Positions 37,280 to 46,039 of a stretch of 53,625 nt of DNA are shown here, one piece after another. Position 1 is the stretch's first letter. Each line of letters starts with the position of its first letter. Source of the DNA: CADEFF01 sp964569315 (lineage in GTDB: Bacteria > Pseudomonadota > Alphaproteobacteria > Dongiales > Dongiaceae); contig CAZMUZ010000011.1 in NCBI GenBank assembly GCA_964569315.1, positions 1-53,625 on the forward strand, in the 5' to 3' direction. The notes below the pieces were generated by a model that had not been told where the DNA came from, ran no database searches, and saw only the letters and a program-made list of their open reading frames with translations. The position numbers and the translations under genes are program-made.

Positions 37280-38503
37280 TCAGCCGGCAGCGGCGCGCTT
37301 GGCGGGTACCGCGTCGAACGCGCCGATCCCGCTCGCGACCTTGGTCGCGATATCGACGACGCGCCCGATCTGCTCCGCCGTATGCGCGGCGCAAAGGCTG
37401 AGCCGGCAGAGCGAAAGGCCGTTCGGCGTGGCCGGCGGCAGCACCAGCGCGCAATAGACGCCGTTCGCGAGCAGCCCGTTCCAGAAGCGGATCGCCGTCT
37501 CCTGGTCCCGGAGCGTGATCGCCACCACCGGGGCCTTCTCCGGACCCAGGACGAAGCCGGCCTTCTGCAGGCCGCCATAGAGCCGGTCGACATTCTGCCA
37601 GAGCTGCCGGCGCAGCTCCGGGCGCGCCTGCACCTGATGCACCGCTTCCGTCACCGAGGCCATGATGGAGGGGGGCAGGGAGGCGGTGAACATGTAGGGC
37701 CGCGATGCGATGCGCAGCACCTCGAACCCGTCCATGTCGGAAACGCAGAAGCCGCCGACGGCGCCGAAGCTCTTGCTGAAGGTGCCGACGACGAAGTCGA
37801 CATCCGGCTCGAGGCCCTCGGCCTCGGCAAGGCCGCGGCCATTCTCGCCCATCGTGCCGACGGAATGGGCCTCGTCGAGCACGATGTAGGCGCCGTGCTT
37901 CTTCTTCACCTCGACGAACTCGCGCAAGGGAGCGGTGTCGCCCAGCATCGAATAGAGCCCTTCGGCGACGATCACCCGGTTGCCGGGCTCGCCGGAAAGC
38001 TTCTGTAGCCGGCGATCGAGATCGGCCGGATCGTTGTGGCGGAACCGGACCACGGTCGCGCTGCCGAGCTTGCAGGCGTCGTAGATGCTGGCGTGGCTGT
38101 CGGCGTCGATCAGGAGATGGTCCTGCGGGCCGGCCACGGTGGAGAGGATGCCCAGATTGGCCTGGTAGCCGGTGCTGAACACCATGCAATGCTTGCGGCC
38201 GAAGAACGCCGCCAGGGTCTTTTCCAGGCCCCGATGGCCGGCATAGGACCCGTTCGCGATGCGCGAGCCGGTGGTGCCGGTGCCGAACGCTGCGACGGCC
38301 TTCTGCGAGGCCTCGATGCAGGCGGGATCGAAGGTCAGGCCCAGATAGTTATGGGTCCCGATCAGGATGGTCTGCCTGCCATCGATGATCGCCTCGGTCG
38401 GGGAGAGCACCCGATCCATGCGAACGGCAAAGGGATCTTCGCCGCCGGTCGTCGCCAGGGCATGAAGCTTGGCGAGGCCGTCGAAACGATCGAAAAGACC
38501 CAT
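37280..38503 (-). CDS. spt: serine palmitoyltransferase (alpha-oxoamine synthase)
   Basis: A 407-residue PLP enzyme that condenses serine with a fatty acyl thioester to give 3-ketosphinganine, the first step of sphingolipid synthesis. The PLP lysine is Lys244 (TFSKSFGAVGG), with Asp210 and His213 (LDEAHSVG) and the stacking His137 (DADSHASIYD). The opening LFDRFDGLAKLHALATTGGE and GTHNYLGLTFDPACIEASQK agree with bacterial Spt rather than with KBL, BioF or HemA. Decisive context is the ACP gene 20 bases upstream and the acyl-AMP ligase and reductase genes before it on the same strand. The enzyme is cytosolic. Assignment is strong, though 5-aminolevulinate synthase-like side activity cannot be excluded. 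Confidence 0.92.
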   Translation of the reverse strand: MGLFDRFDGLAKLHALATTGGEDPFAVRMDRVLSPTEAIIDGRQTILIGTHNYLGLTFDPACIEASQKAVAAFGTGTTGSRIANGSYAGHRGLEKTLAAFFGRKHCMVFSTGYQANLGILSTVAGPQDHLLIDADSHASIYDACKLGSATVVRFRHNDPADLDRRLQKLSGEPGNRVIVAEGLYSMLGDTAPLREFVEVKKKHGAYIVLDEAHSVGTMGENGRGLAEAEGLEPDVDFVVGTFSKSFGAVGGFCVSDMDGFEVLRIASRPYMFTASLPPSIMASVTEAVHQVQARPELRRQLWQNVDRLYGGLQKAGFVLGPEKAPVVAITLRDQETAIRFWNGLLANGVYCALVLPPATPNGLSLCRLSLCAAHTAEQIGRVVDIATKVASGIGAFDAVPAKRAAAG

Positions 38504-38523
38504 CTTATGGTCCCTCGGAAGGG

Positions 38524-38772
38524 TCAGTGCCGGCGAACCGCCTCGGCGAGGTCGCCCACGGTGCGGATCTCGGCGACGAGATTGAGGGGAATGGAGACGT
38601 CGAACTTGTCCTCGAGCTCCATCATCAGATCCATGACGGCGAGGGAGTCGAGGCGGAGGTCCTCGGAGATGTCGGTCTCGCGGGTGATGATCGCCTCTTC
38701 GCGCTTGAACTGGTCAAGCAACGTGACGACGGCATCGAAAACCGCAGTGTCTTCCCGGTGAACCAAACCCAT
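38524..38772 (-). CDS. acyl carrier protein of the sphingolipid pathway
   Basis: An 82-residue acyl carrier protein with the phosphopantetheine serine Ser43 (EDLRLDSLAVMDLMMELEDK). The start at 38772 is chosen because GAGG lies 9 bases upstream; a nearby ATG at 38781 would overlap that site. It is specialised rather than general: it stands directly upstream of spt and near a fatty acyl-AMP ligase, matching the Caulobacter arrangement in which a dedicated ACP delivers the fatty acyl group to Spt. The 139 bases upstream, to the reductase gene stop, may hold a separate promoter. Confidence 0.9.
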   Translation of the reverse strand: MGLVHREDTAVFDAVVTLLDQFKREEAIITRETDISEDLRLDSLAVMDLMMELEDKFDVSIPLNLVAEIRTVGDLAEAVRRH

Positions 38773-38911
38773 CGATCGCATCCTCGAATTTTTGGACCCC
38801 CGATCGATGGCGCTATGTCCGAATCGACCGGCCGAACAGGTTTCCCCGCTCCAATTGGTAACCATGTCTCGTCAATTTCTGCGTCCGCGTGAAATGACAT
38901 TTTGTTACGGA

Positions 38912-39874
38912 TTATTTCAAGTTCCCGATAAGCCTATACCATTCAATGGTTTGCGCGAAGCCGCGGGCGAGCGACCAGCGCGGATGCCACGCAGTTGCGC
39001 CTTCCGGCGGTCGCGAATGCGCAACCCAATCCGCATGGAAAAGCTCGCGCACCTTGCCGCGCGACAGCATCCGGACAGGGCCGCCCCGGCGCATGGCGGC
39101 CTCGTTTCGTCGCGCCACGAGATCGACGACCGCGCGGGGAAGCACCACGCGCCGGGGCTTCGTCCCCAGGACAGCGGCGGCCGTCGTGGCGAGATCCGTC
39201 CAGCTATAGCCATCCGGCGCGCCGTCATCGATCTCCCAGCAGGTTTGCGAAGAAACAGATTCCTCAAGTGCTTTCACAATAAAATCTACTAGATCATTGA
39301 TAAAAATCATTGATACCCGGTGAGACCCACCGGAAGGCCGCGGCGCGAAACCCCGCTGGATGTTCCGGAAGAAGGGAAGCAGCTCAAGATCGCCGGGCCC
39401 GTAGACGGCCGGCGGCCGGACGATCATCCAACGCATCGCCCCGGCTTCCCGCCGCAGCGCGTCCTCGGCGCCGCGCTTGCTCGCGCAATAGCCCGAAAGC
39501 TGCGGTTCGCGCGCGGCGAGGGAGGAGACGAGGAGGAACCGGGGCGGGTTTGGCCGTGCCGCCGCGGCGCGCACCAGCCGTTCTGTGCCCGCCGTATTCA
39601 CCCGGAAGAACTCGGGCGACGATCGGGCCTTCACGAGCCCCGCCAGATGCACGACCGCATCGGCGCCATCGACGAGTTGGCGAAGCGCCGTCTCGTCGTC
39701 CAGGTCGCCGATGACGACCTCGGCGACGCCGGTCGTATGCAGGAGCGGCGGTTCGCGGCGGGCGAGCACGCGAAGCGCCCAGCCCGCGGCATCGAGAGCG
39801 GTTGCGAGGGGGGCGCCGATGAAGCCGGTGGCGCCGGTCAGCGCCACCCGCCCGCGGCGCGTCCCCGTGCCCAT
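38912..39874 (-). CDS. NAD(P)-dependent epimerase/reductase, CerR-like
   Basis: A 320-residue extended short-chain dehydrogenase. The dinucleotide motif is GATGFIG at residues 14-20 and the catalytic triad members are Ser118 and Y129-x3-K133 (GYCASKRG). In Caulobacter a homologue in the spt-acp-ligase cluster (CerR) reduces the 3-keto group of the ceramide precursor; the same gene order here supports that role. The ATG at 39874 is fixed by the upstream ligase, whose stop lies 9 bases before; longer frames would run through that gene. A sugar epimerase function is possible from sequence alone. Confidence 0.8.
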   Translation of the reverse strand: MGTGTRRGRVALTGATGFIGAPLATALDAAGWALRVLARREPPLLHTTGVAEVVIGDLDDETALRQLVDGADAVVHLAGLVKARSSPEFFRVNTAGTERLVRAAAARPNPPRFLLVSSLAAREPQLSGYCASKRGAEDALRREAGAMRWMIVRPPAVYGPGDLELLPFFRNIQRGFAPRPSGGSHRVSMIFINDLVDFIVKALEESVSSQTCWEIDDGAPDGYSWTDLATTAAAVLGTKPRRVVLPRAVVDLVARRNEAAMRRGGPVRMLSRGKVRELFHADWVAHSRPPEGATAWHPRWSLARGFAQTIEWYRLIGNLK

Positions 39875-39882
39875 CGCGGCGA

Positions 39883-41652
39883 TCAGCCGGTCGCGCCGCC
39901 GGCGGCGCGGCTGGAGGCGGCGGTTGCGGCGTCCGCCGCGTAGAGACCTGCGAGGAGGTTCGCCTTGGCCTTGGCCCGGCTGATCTTGCCGGACGAGGTC
40001 TGCGGGATGCCGTGCGGGGGGATCAGAACCACGCGGCAATCGACGCCGTGGGCCCGCTGCAGCAGGCTCGCCGCTTCCCGTGCCAGGGTCTCGCGATCCG
40101 CAGGTTGCGTCGCCCGGCATTGCAGCAGCATGACCACCTGCTCGCCGTCGTCGGTCTCGGTCGAGAAGGCGGCCGTGTCGCCGCGTCGCAGCGCGAGCCC
40201 TTCCTCGACCGTCCATTCGAGATCCTGCGGCCAGATGTTCCGGCCGGCGACGATGATGAGGTCCTTGCTGCGGCCGGTGATGACGATGGTGCCGTCCAGC
40301 ATGTAGCCGAGATCGCCGGTTTCGAGCCACCCATGCTCGTCGAAGACGCGCGCGGTTTCCTCCGGCTGCCGGAAATATCCGGTCATCAGGCTCGGTCCGC
40401 GGAAAAAGATGCGGCCGATCGCCCGCTCGGGCAGCACCTCGCCGTTGTCGCCTCGCACCTCGAGGCCATGCCCCTCGAGGGCGCGGCCGCAGCGCACGAA
40501 GCTGCGCGCGTCTTCCGGGTCGGCGGGATCCGCAGGCACAGCACGCCCCTCCGTCGACATGCGGCTGCGGCTCACCTCGTCCGTCAGCACGCCCTTGCCG
40601 AGCGCCGAGAAACTCATGGCGAGCGTCGTTTCGGCCATGCCGTAACTCGGCACGAAAGCGCGCGGATCGAAGCCGACGGGCGCGAAAGCCTCGGCGAAAC
40701 GCTCGAGGATGTGCGGCTGGATCATATCGCCGCCGATGCCGGCCCCGCGCCAGGCGCGAAGATCGATCGAGGGCAGGGTAAGCTTGCCTTCGCTTACCCG
40801 ACGGCTGCAGAGATCGTACCCGAAGGTCGGGCTGTAGGAGAAGGTGGCGCCGTTCATCGCGATCAGGGTCGGCCACATCATCGGCCGACGCGCGAAGTCG
40901 CGCGTCGTAATAAAGTCGCAGGAGAACTGGTTGGTGAGCGGCGTCAGCAGGAACCCGACCAGGCCCATATCGTGATAGAGCGGCAGCCACGATGCCGCGC
41001 GGTCGCCGCTGCGGAAATCGAGCCCGTCGATCGAGATCGCGTGGCAATTGGCCATCAGGGCGCGCTGGGAGATCTCGATGCCCTTCGGGAATCGCGTGCT
41101 GCCCGACGAAAACTGCAGATAGCAGGGTTCGCCCGGCTGCCAGGTGCGGAGCGCCGCACCGGCACCGGGAAGCGCGAAGACCTCCTCCGGGGTCAGCAGA
41201 AGATCCATCTTTCGGCCGGCTGCCGCCTCGCGCACATAGCCCATAAGGTCGGATGGTGCGATGGCGGCGGTCGCATCGCTGCTCTCCATCTGGCGGGCGA
41301 GGGTCGCGATGTAGGCCTCGCGTCCGCCGAGGCTGGTCGGCACGGCGACCGGCGCCGGCAGCAGCCCTGCATACTGGCAGGCGGCGAAGACCACGATGAA
41401 CTCGACGGTCGTGTCGGCGATCATCACGACGCGCGCGCCGCGCGGCAGGCCGGCGCGGATCAATCCTTGCGCCGTCGCGACGGCGCGTTCGCGCAATTCG
41501 CGATAGGGCAGCACGGCTGCGAGATCGCCGCGCGCCGTATAGAGATTGAAGCCGGTCGCGCCGCCCGCGGCATAGTCGAGCGCCTCCGCGAGGCTCGCGA
41601 AGTCGCTTCGGCGATGGTCCAGATTGCGGCTCGTGGTCGGGGTCGGCGTCAT
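39883..41652 (-). CDS. fatty acyl-AMP ligase loading the pathway ACP
   Basis: A 589-residue ANL-superfamily enzyme that adenylates a fatty acid and passes it to a carrier protein. Core motifs are YLQFSSGSTRFPKGIEISQR (P-loop, about 185-204), SYGMAETTLAMSF, the GYFRQPEETARVFDEHGWLE to ETGDLGYMLDG segment (about 425-455), and the catalytic lysine region PQTSSGKISRAKAK near the end. The SGSTRFPKG form and the internal GLDFRSGDRAASWLPLYHDMG agree with FAAL/CC_1165-like proteins. Together with the dedicated ACP and Spt it supplies the acyl donor for the sphingoid base. Confidence 0.9.
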   Translation of the reverse strand: MTPTPTTSRNLDHRRSDFASLAEALDYAAGGATGFNLYTARGDLAAVLPYRELRERAVATAQGLIRAGLPRGARVVMIADTTVEFIVVFAACQYAGLLPAPVAVPTSLGGREAYIATLARQMESSDATAAIAPSDLMGYVREAAAGRKMDLLLTPEEVFALPGAGAALRTWQPGEPCYLQFSSGSTRFPKGIEISQRALMANCHAISIDGLDFRSGDRAASWLPLYHDMGLVGFLLTPLTNQFSCDFITTRDFARRPMMWPTLIAMNGATFSYSPTFGYDLCSRRVSEGKLTLPSIDLRAWRGAGIGGDMIQPHILERFAEAFAPVGFDPRAFVPSYGMAETTLAMSFSALGKGVLTDEVSRSRMSTEGRAVPADPADPEDARSFVRCGRALEGHGLEVRGDNGEVLPERAIGRIFFRGPSLMTGYFRQPEETARVFDEHGWLETGDLGYMLDGTIVITGRSKDLIIVAGRNIWPQDLEWTVEEGLALRRGDTAAFSTETDDGEQVVMLLQCRATQPADRETLAREAASLLQRAHGVDCRVVLIPPHGIPQTSSGKISRAKAKANLLAGLYAADAATAASSRAAGGATG

Positions 41653-41775
41653 CCGATGTGCGGCGGATCGTCGGGTTTGTCGGGGCGGCGCCGGCGGAGT
41701 CGCAGCGCTCCCGGCGGGGTGCCTCTTAGCAAAAGCCTAGGGCGCGAACAAGGCACGAGGCGGGCGCAAGGCGCC

Positions 41776-43533
41776 TCAGGACGCGAGCGTAGCGGGCGCG
41801 CGCAGGCCGACATCGAGCACCCGTCCCTCGGCCAGCCGGTAAACATGGTCCGCCGCTTCGACCCGGGCGGGCTGATGGGAGATCGCCAGGATGGTAAGGC
41901 CGGTCGCGCGCGAAAGCTCCCGGATGTTTGCGCAGATCTCGGCCTCGGTGCCGGGATCGAGGGCGCTCGTCGCTTCGTCGAGGATCAGCAGTTTCGGACG
42001 ATGCACGAGCGCGCGCGCGATCGCGATGCGCTGGCGTTGCCCGCCGGAGAGGAGGGTGCCGCGTTCGCCGACGATGCTTTCGATGCCGTCCGGCAGCAGA
42101 CTCACGAAGTCCCACGCGCCGGCCGCTTTCAGGGCGGCTTCGACGGCCGCGGTATCGAAGGCGGGATCGCCGAGCGTCACGTTCATCGCGACGCTTTCGT
42201 GAAGCAGGATCACGTCCTGCGGCACGTAGCCGACCATGGCGCGCCACCGCTCGAAATCGATGTCGGCGAGCGGCCTGCCGTCGATCGCGATGTTCCCGGC
42301 ATCCGGGCGCTGCAGCCCCAGGAGCAGATCGGCGATCGTGGTCTTGCCGGCGCCCGAGGTGCCGGTAATCGCGGTCACGCGCGCCGCAGGGATGAACAGC
42401 GACACGTCGTCGAGCACGCGCTTCTCGCCATAGGCGAAGGAGACGCGGTCGAACCGCACACCCTGGTCGAGCGCCGGCGCGACATTGCCGCCGCGCTGCT
42501 CGCGCGCGGCTTCCGCCTCGTCGATCACGTCCTCCATCGCCCAATAGGCGCTCTCGAGCTGTTGCACCTGCTGGTAGGTCGTCTGGACGCGCCCGAACTG
42601 GGCCGAAGTCTTCATCAGGATCACGCCCAGCACGATGATCTCGGTGATCGGCAGGTTCCAGACCGCGACCGCGATCAGGAAAGCGAGCACGAGGAACAAC
42701 GCCTGGATGACGTCCTGCAGGCTGCGCAGCGCGGCCTTGCTCAGCACCTGGCGACGCAGGGCGCGATTGAGCTTGCCCACATCGAGCTCGAACATGCGCC
42801 CGATCTGCGCATGGCGCGCCATCGCCTTCAGCGGCTTCAGCCCCGTCAGGGTGTCGCTGAGGCGCGCCACCAGCGCGCGGGTCTGATGCGTCTGCTTGCG
42901 CCCGGCCCGCCGCGTCCGCCGGACCAGCCAGTTCACGCTACCCGACATGACGAGGCCGAGCAGCAGCGAGGTAAGGCACACCTCCCAGGAAACCAGCAGC
43001 GCCAGGGCGAGATACATGGTGAGCTGGATCGAGACCGCGAGCATCGTCGAAACCGAAAGATAGGCCTCGGCGCCGCGCGCCGCGTCGTTGGCGATGGCGT
43101 TGGTGAAGCGGCCCACGGGCTGGCGCGTGAAATAGCTCCAGCGCGCGGCGAGCAGCGCGTCGATCAGCCGCAGCCGGAACTTGGTCGCCGTCTCGGCAAC
43201 GGCATAGCCGACATAGCTCATGGCGACGAGGTTGAGCACCGCCTTCAGCATGATGGCGAGGATCACCATCGCGCTCAGCACGTAGATGTTGGGGGGAATG
43301 TGCAGCGTGTCGAGCGTGGACAGCACGGCGCTGGCGACCGAGGAGGGCACCGCCTCCTGGTCCTTGGTGGCGATCGCAAGCAGCGGCAAGGCGCTGGCGA
43401 TGCCGAAGCCTTCCGCGAGGCTGCTCGCGAACAGGGAGACGAGGACGGTGATGCGCCGCTTGAGGGAGGTGCTGTTGAAGATGCGCAGAGCGCCGGACCG
43501 GCGTCGGCTGCCGCTCGGAGTCTTGGCGATCAT
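41776..43533 (-). CDS. ABC exporter, fused permease-ATPase (MsbA-like)
   Basis: A 585-residue half transporter with six helices (about 20-310) and a C-terminal ATPase. Walker A is GTSGAGKTT, Q-loop VPQDVILL, signature LSGGQRQRIAIARAL, Walker B LLILDEATSALD and switch His in ILAISHQ. It dimerises to export a lipid, peptide or drug. GAGGAGACC directly precedes the ATG at 43533. It is the first gene of a five-gene minus-strand series ending with spt, so flipping of ceramide or its head-group derivative is a reasonable guess. The gap of about 120 bases before the ligase gene may include another promoter. Confidence 0.88.
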   Translation of the reverse strand: MIAKTPSGSRRRSGALRIFNSTSLKRRITVLVSLFASSLAEGFGIASALPLLAIATKDQEAVPSSVASAVLSTLDTLHIPPNIYVLSAMVILAIMLKAVLNLVAMSYVGYAVAETATKFRLRLIDALLAARWSYFTRQPVGRFTNAIANDAARGAEAYLSVSTMLAVSIQLTMYLALALLVSWEVCLTSLLLGLVMSGSVNWLVRRTRRAGRKQTHQTRALVARLSDTLTGLKPLKAMARHAQIGRMFELDVGKLNRALRRQVLSKAALRSLQDVIQALFLVLAFLIAVAVWNLPITEIIVLGVILMKTSAQFGRVQTTYQQVQQLESAYWAMEDVIDEAEAAREQRGGNVAPALDQGVRFDRVSFAYGEKRVLDDVSLFIPAARVTAITGTSGAGKTTIADLLLGLQRPDAGNIAIDGRPLADIDFERWRAMVGYVPQDVILLHESVAMNVTLGDPAFDTAAVEAALKAAGAWDFVSLLPDGIESIVGERGTLLSGGQRQRIAIARALVHRPKLLILDEATSALDPGTEAEICANIRELSRATGLTILAISHQPARVEAADHVYRLAEGRVLDVGLRAPATLAS

Positions 43534-43696
43534 GGTCTCCTCATAGCCGGGGTGCCGGGGTCTGTCCATCCCCGGTCGGGTTCGGGCCGAAAACGGGCTC
43601 GGTAAAGGGGCGAACCGGCGGTCGGCTTGACGTTCCGGGAGTCGTCGCGCACCAATCACGCCCGCGCGACATGCGCCGGGATGCGAAAGGCGGACA

Positions 43697-44686
43697 ATGA
43701 TTTCTGTCGGGTTGGTCGGTTGCGGCACCTGGGGACCGAACCTGCTCCGCAATCTCGCGGCGTCCTCCGCGCTTCGCCTTACCGCCGTCGCCGACCACCA
43801 TGAGCAGAGGCTGGAAGCCGCTTGCGCGACATATCCGACGCTCATCGGGCGGTCGGACGCGGACACGCTGATCGGCGACCGAAGTCTCGGCGCCCTGGCG
43901 ATCGCGACGCCCGCCTCGACGCATTTCGCGCTGGCGCGCGCGGCGCTGGCCGCCGGCAAGCATGTGCTGGTGGAAAAGCCCCTGACGATGCGAACGGAGG
44001 AGGCGGAGGAGCTGGTCGCGCTCGCGAACCGTCTCGGTCTCGTGCTGATGGTCGATCACACGGTCCTGTTCACCGGCGCGGGCCGGCACATATTGGCGAT
44101 GCGCGATGCGGGGGAGCTGGGCGAGGTGACGCATCTGGACGCGGTGCGCGCCAATCTCGGCCGGTTCCTGCCGGACGTAAACGTGCTGTGGGACCTCGCG
44201 CCGCATGATTTCGCGCTCATCGACGCCCTATTTGGGGACGAGCCCACTGCCGTTGAAGCGGTCGGAACGGCGCATCACCAGCCGGGCCGTCACGAGCTCG
44301 CGCATGTGACCCTCGGCTATCCGGAGGGCCGCGTCGCGCATGTGCATCTGAGCTGGGTTTCGCCGGACAAGCTGCGCCGCACGGTGATCGGCAGCAGCGA
44401 CAGGGTTCTCCTGTGGGACGATCTGGCGCCGAGCGGTCGCCTCAAGGTCTATCGCTATGGCGTCGAGCCCATGGCGGCGCTCGCGGGCCTGCCCGCGCTC
44501 CCGGCGCTCAAGGTGGGCGCCTGCCATGAGCCCGCGCTCGCCGAGATCGAGCCGCTCGCGCGCGTGGTCGAGCATTTCGCGAACGTGATCGCCGGCAAGG
44601 AGAGCCCCATCGCCACCGGCGAGCAGGGGGTGCGGGTGGTGCGGCTGCTCGAACGGGCGCAGGCGGCGCTCGACCGGACGGGCTGA
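43697..44686 (+). CDS. Gfo/Idh/MocA family oxidoreductase
   Basis: A 329-residue NAD(P)-dependent dehydrogenase. The Rossmann motif is GLVGCGTWGPNLLRNL (about 5-20), and the family signature KHVLVEKPLTMRTEEAEEL (about 90-108) carries the catalytic lysine. The Idh-like His appears in LWDLAPHDFALIDALFG. Members oxidise sugars, inositol or nucleotide sugars; this subgroup resembles those in surface-glycan loci. It starts 163 bases from the divergent ABC exporter, with AAAGGCGG before the ATG. It converges with paralogue B of the CDP-alcohol phosphotransferases; both stop codons lie in the arms of a small palindrome (GGCTGA/TCAGCC). It could make or modify the head-group alcohol, for instance by acting on an inositol. 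Confidence 0.82.
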   Translation: MISVGLVGCGTWGPNLLRNLAASSALRLTAVADHHEQRLEAACATYPTLIGRSDADTLIGDRSLGALAIATPASTHFALARAALAAGKHVLVEKPLTMRTEEAEELVALANRLGLVLMVDHTVLFTGAGRHILAMRDAGELGEVTHLDAVRANLGRFLPDVNVLWDLAPHDFALIDALFGDEPTAVEAVGTAHHQPGRHELAHVTLGYPEGRVAHVHLSWVSPDKLRRTVIGSSDRVLLWDDLAPSGRLKVYRYGVEPMAALAGLPALPALKVGACHEPALAEIEPLARVVEHFANVIAGKESPIATGEQGVRVVRLLERAQAALDRTG

Positions 44687-44695
44687 TCCGGGGCC

Positions 44696-45937
44696 TCAGC
44701 CGGCCGGCGCGCGGTCGCCCGGCACGGCCTTCTCGACCAGGAAGATCCAGAGGACGCGGACCGCGTGATAGGCGAGGGTCGCCGCCTGCCAGGCCACGAC
44801 CGCGTAGAACGCCGCCTCGCCATAGCCCAAGGCGTAGCCGATCGTGAAGAGCGGCAGGTTGATGTTCCGGCGCGCAATGAAGCTGCGCAGGAACGCATCG
44901 ATCGGCGCATGGGTGTGAAGCCCGCGCTGGAAGCGGACCGAATAGATTTTCAGCACCAGCCGGTCGAACACGTAGATCAGGATCAGGATCCCGCCGGCGA
45001 TCATGAGCGGCGAATGGAAATCGCCGCCAGCGAGGCCAATGGCCCAGGCTGCGTACCAGAGGGGCGGATGAATGAGGTCGAGCCCGTGATCCAGCAGATT
45101 GCCGAGATTCGAATCGGTGAAGGTGAGCCGGGCGAGCTTTCCGTCGACGGAATCGAGAACGCTCATCCCATAGGCGAGCGCAAAGCCGATCCAGAACTGC
45201 CCGTAGGCGAAGCAGGGCACGGCGGCGAGCGTCATGACGATGCTGAGAAGCGTAACCCAGTTCGGATGAATGCGGGCGGCGGCGAGCGGCCGGACCAATC
45301 GCCAGACCAGCGGCGGATAGACATATTTCGTGAAGAGATCGGTCGAACCCTTGTAGTTCGACCGGAAGAGGAAGCGCTCCGCCGCGTCGCGCTCCGGGGA
45401 TGCGCGCAAAGGCAGGATGTAGGGGGGGAGGTTGCGCCGCAGCTTCCGGATGAAGCCGCCGAAATTCGCTTCCGCGATCGGTTCGCAGCCGGGCAGGGCG
45501 GCGGCGAGTGCGGCCAGCGACGTGGCATCGCCAGGGATGCGCGGCCGGTCGGCCTCCGAAACCCAAACCGCCGCAACGTCGCCATCGCGCATCGCGGTCG
45601 AGCCCGGTGCCGCGGACATATGCCGCAGGACGCGGGGATCGAGAATGCTCGCGGCCGAAAGGCAGAGCACCGGGCCGGCGCCCGCCGTCGCGAGCCAGCC
45701 GGCGAGACGCTGCCCGACCGTGCCGCCGGTCGAGACGAGCTCGATCGGCATCCCGTCGAGCAACGCCGAGGGTAGCCCGAGCCCGGCGACGGCGAGCGCC
45801 TGCGCGCCGCCGTCGATCCGGATCGCCGTCGGCTGGAGGCGCTGCTGGCGGATTGCGCGCAGATGGCGCTCGATCGCGCTCATCCCGAAGACCAGGAGAT
45901 CGGGCTCGAACTCTGCGGCGTCGATCCAGACGATCAT
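44696..45937 (-). CDS. CDP-alcohol phosphotransferase with degenerate N-terminal domain (paralogue B)
   Basis: A 413-residue paralogue of the proteins at 31935 and 48407. The C-terminal transferase motif is complete: D262-x2-D265-G-x2-A-R, G279, D283 and D287 (LDSVDGKLAR, GNLLDHGLD). Just before it is the shared segment FRSNYKGSTDLFTKYVYPPL. The N-terminal 180 residues (VWIDAAEFEPDLLVFGMSAIERHLRAI shortened: VWIDAA, FGMSAIERHL, RLQPTAIRIDGG) look like a nucleotidyltransferase that lost its glycine-rich loop. It is closest to paralogue C, with which it shares VWIDAA, ERxLRAI and FI-x2-LRR-x-LP. It is on the same strand as the ELM1-like gene upstream with about 100 bases between. The alcohol acceptor is unknown. 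Confidence 0.85.
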   Translation of the reverse strand: MIVWIDAAEFEPDLLVFGMSAIERHLRAIRQQRLQPTAIRIDGGAQALAVAGLGLPSALLDGMPIELVSTGGTVGQRLAGWLATAGAGPVLCLSAASILDPRVLRHMSAAPGSTAMRDGDVAAVWVSEADRPRIPGDATSLAALAAALPGCEPIAEANFGGFIRKLRRNLPPYILPLRASPERDAAERFLFRSNYKGSTDLFTKYVYPPLVWRLVRPLAAARIHPNWVTLLSIVMTLAAVPCFAYGQFWIGFALAYGMSVLDSVDGKLARLTFTDSNLGNLLDHGLDLIHPPLWYAAWAIGLAGGDFHSPLMIAGGILILIYVFDRLVLKIYSVRFQRGLHTHAPIDAFLRSFIARRNINLPLFTIGYALGYGEAAFYAVVAWQAATLAYHAVRVLWIFLVEKAVPGDRAPAG

Positions 45938-46039
45938 GCGGGGGTTTGGCCGGCCTCTCGAACGGAAGAACTGCGGCGCCCGGCGCGCCAGGCTCGGCGC
46001 GGCGCTTGTATCAAAACGGTCGCCATCCGTCCACGCATC

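Noticed and set aside
40012..43605. 1197-codon open frame opposite the acyl-AMP ligase and ABC exporter
   Set aside because: It runs across two unrelated minus-strand genes, has no domain pattern, and reflects high-GC codon bias.
44681..44701. Small palindrome over both convergent stop codons (GGCTGA/TCAGCC) as a terminator
   Set aside because: Only six pairs and no T run; it probably arises because both genes end in Gly-stop codons.
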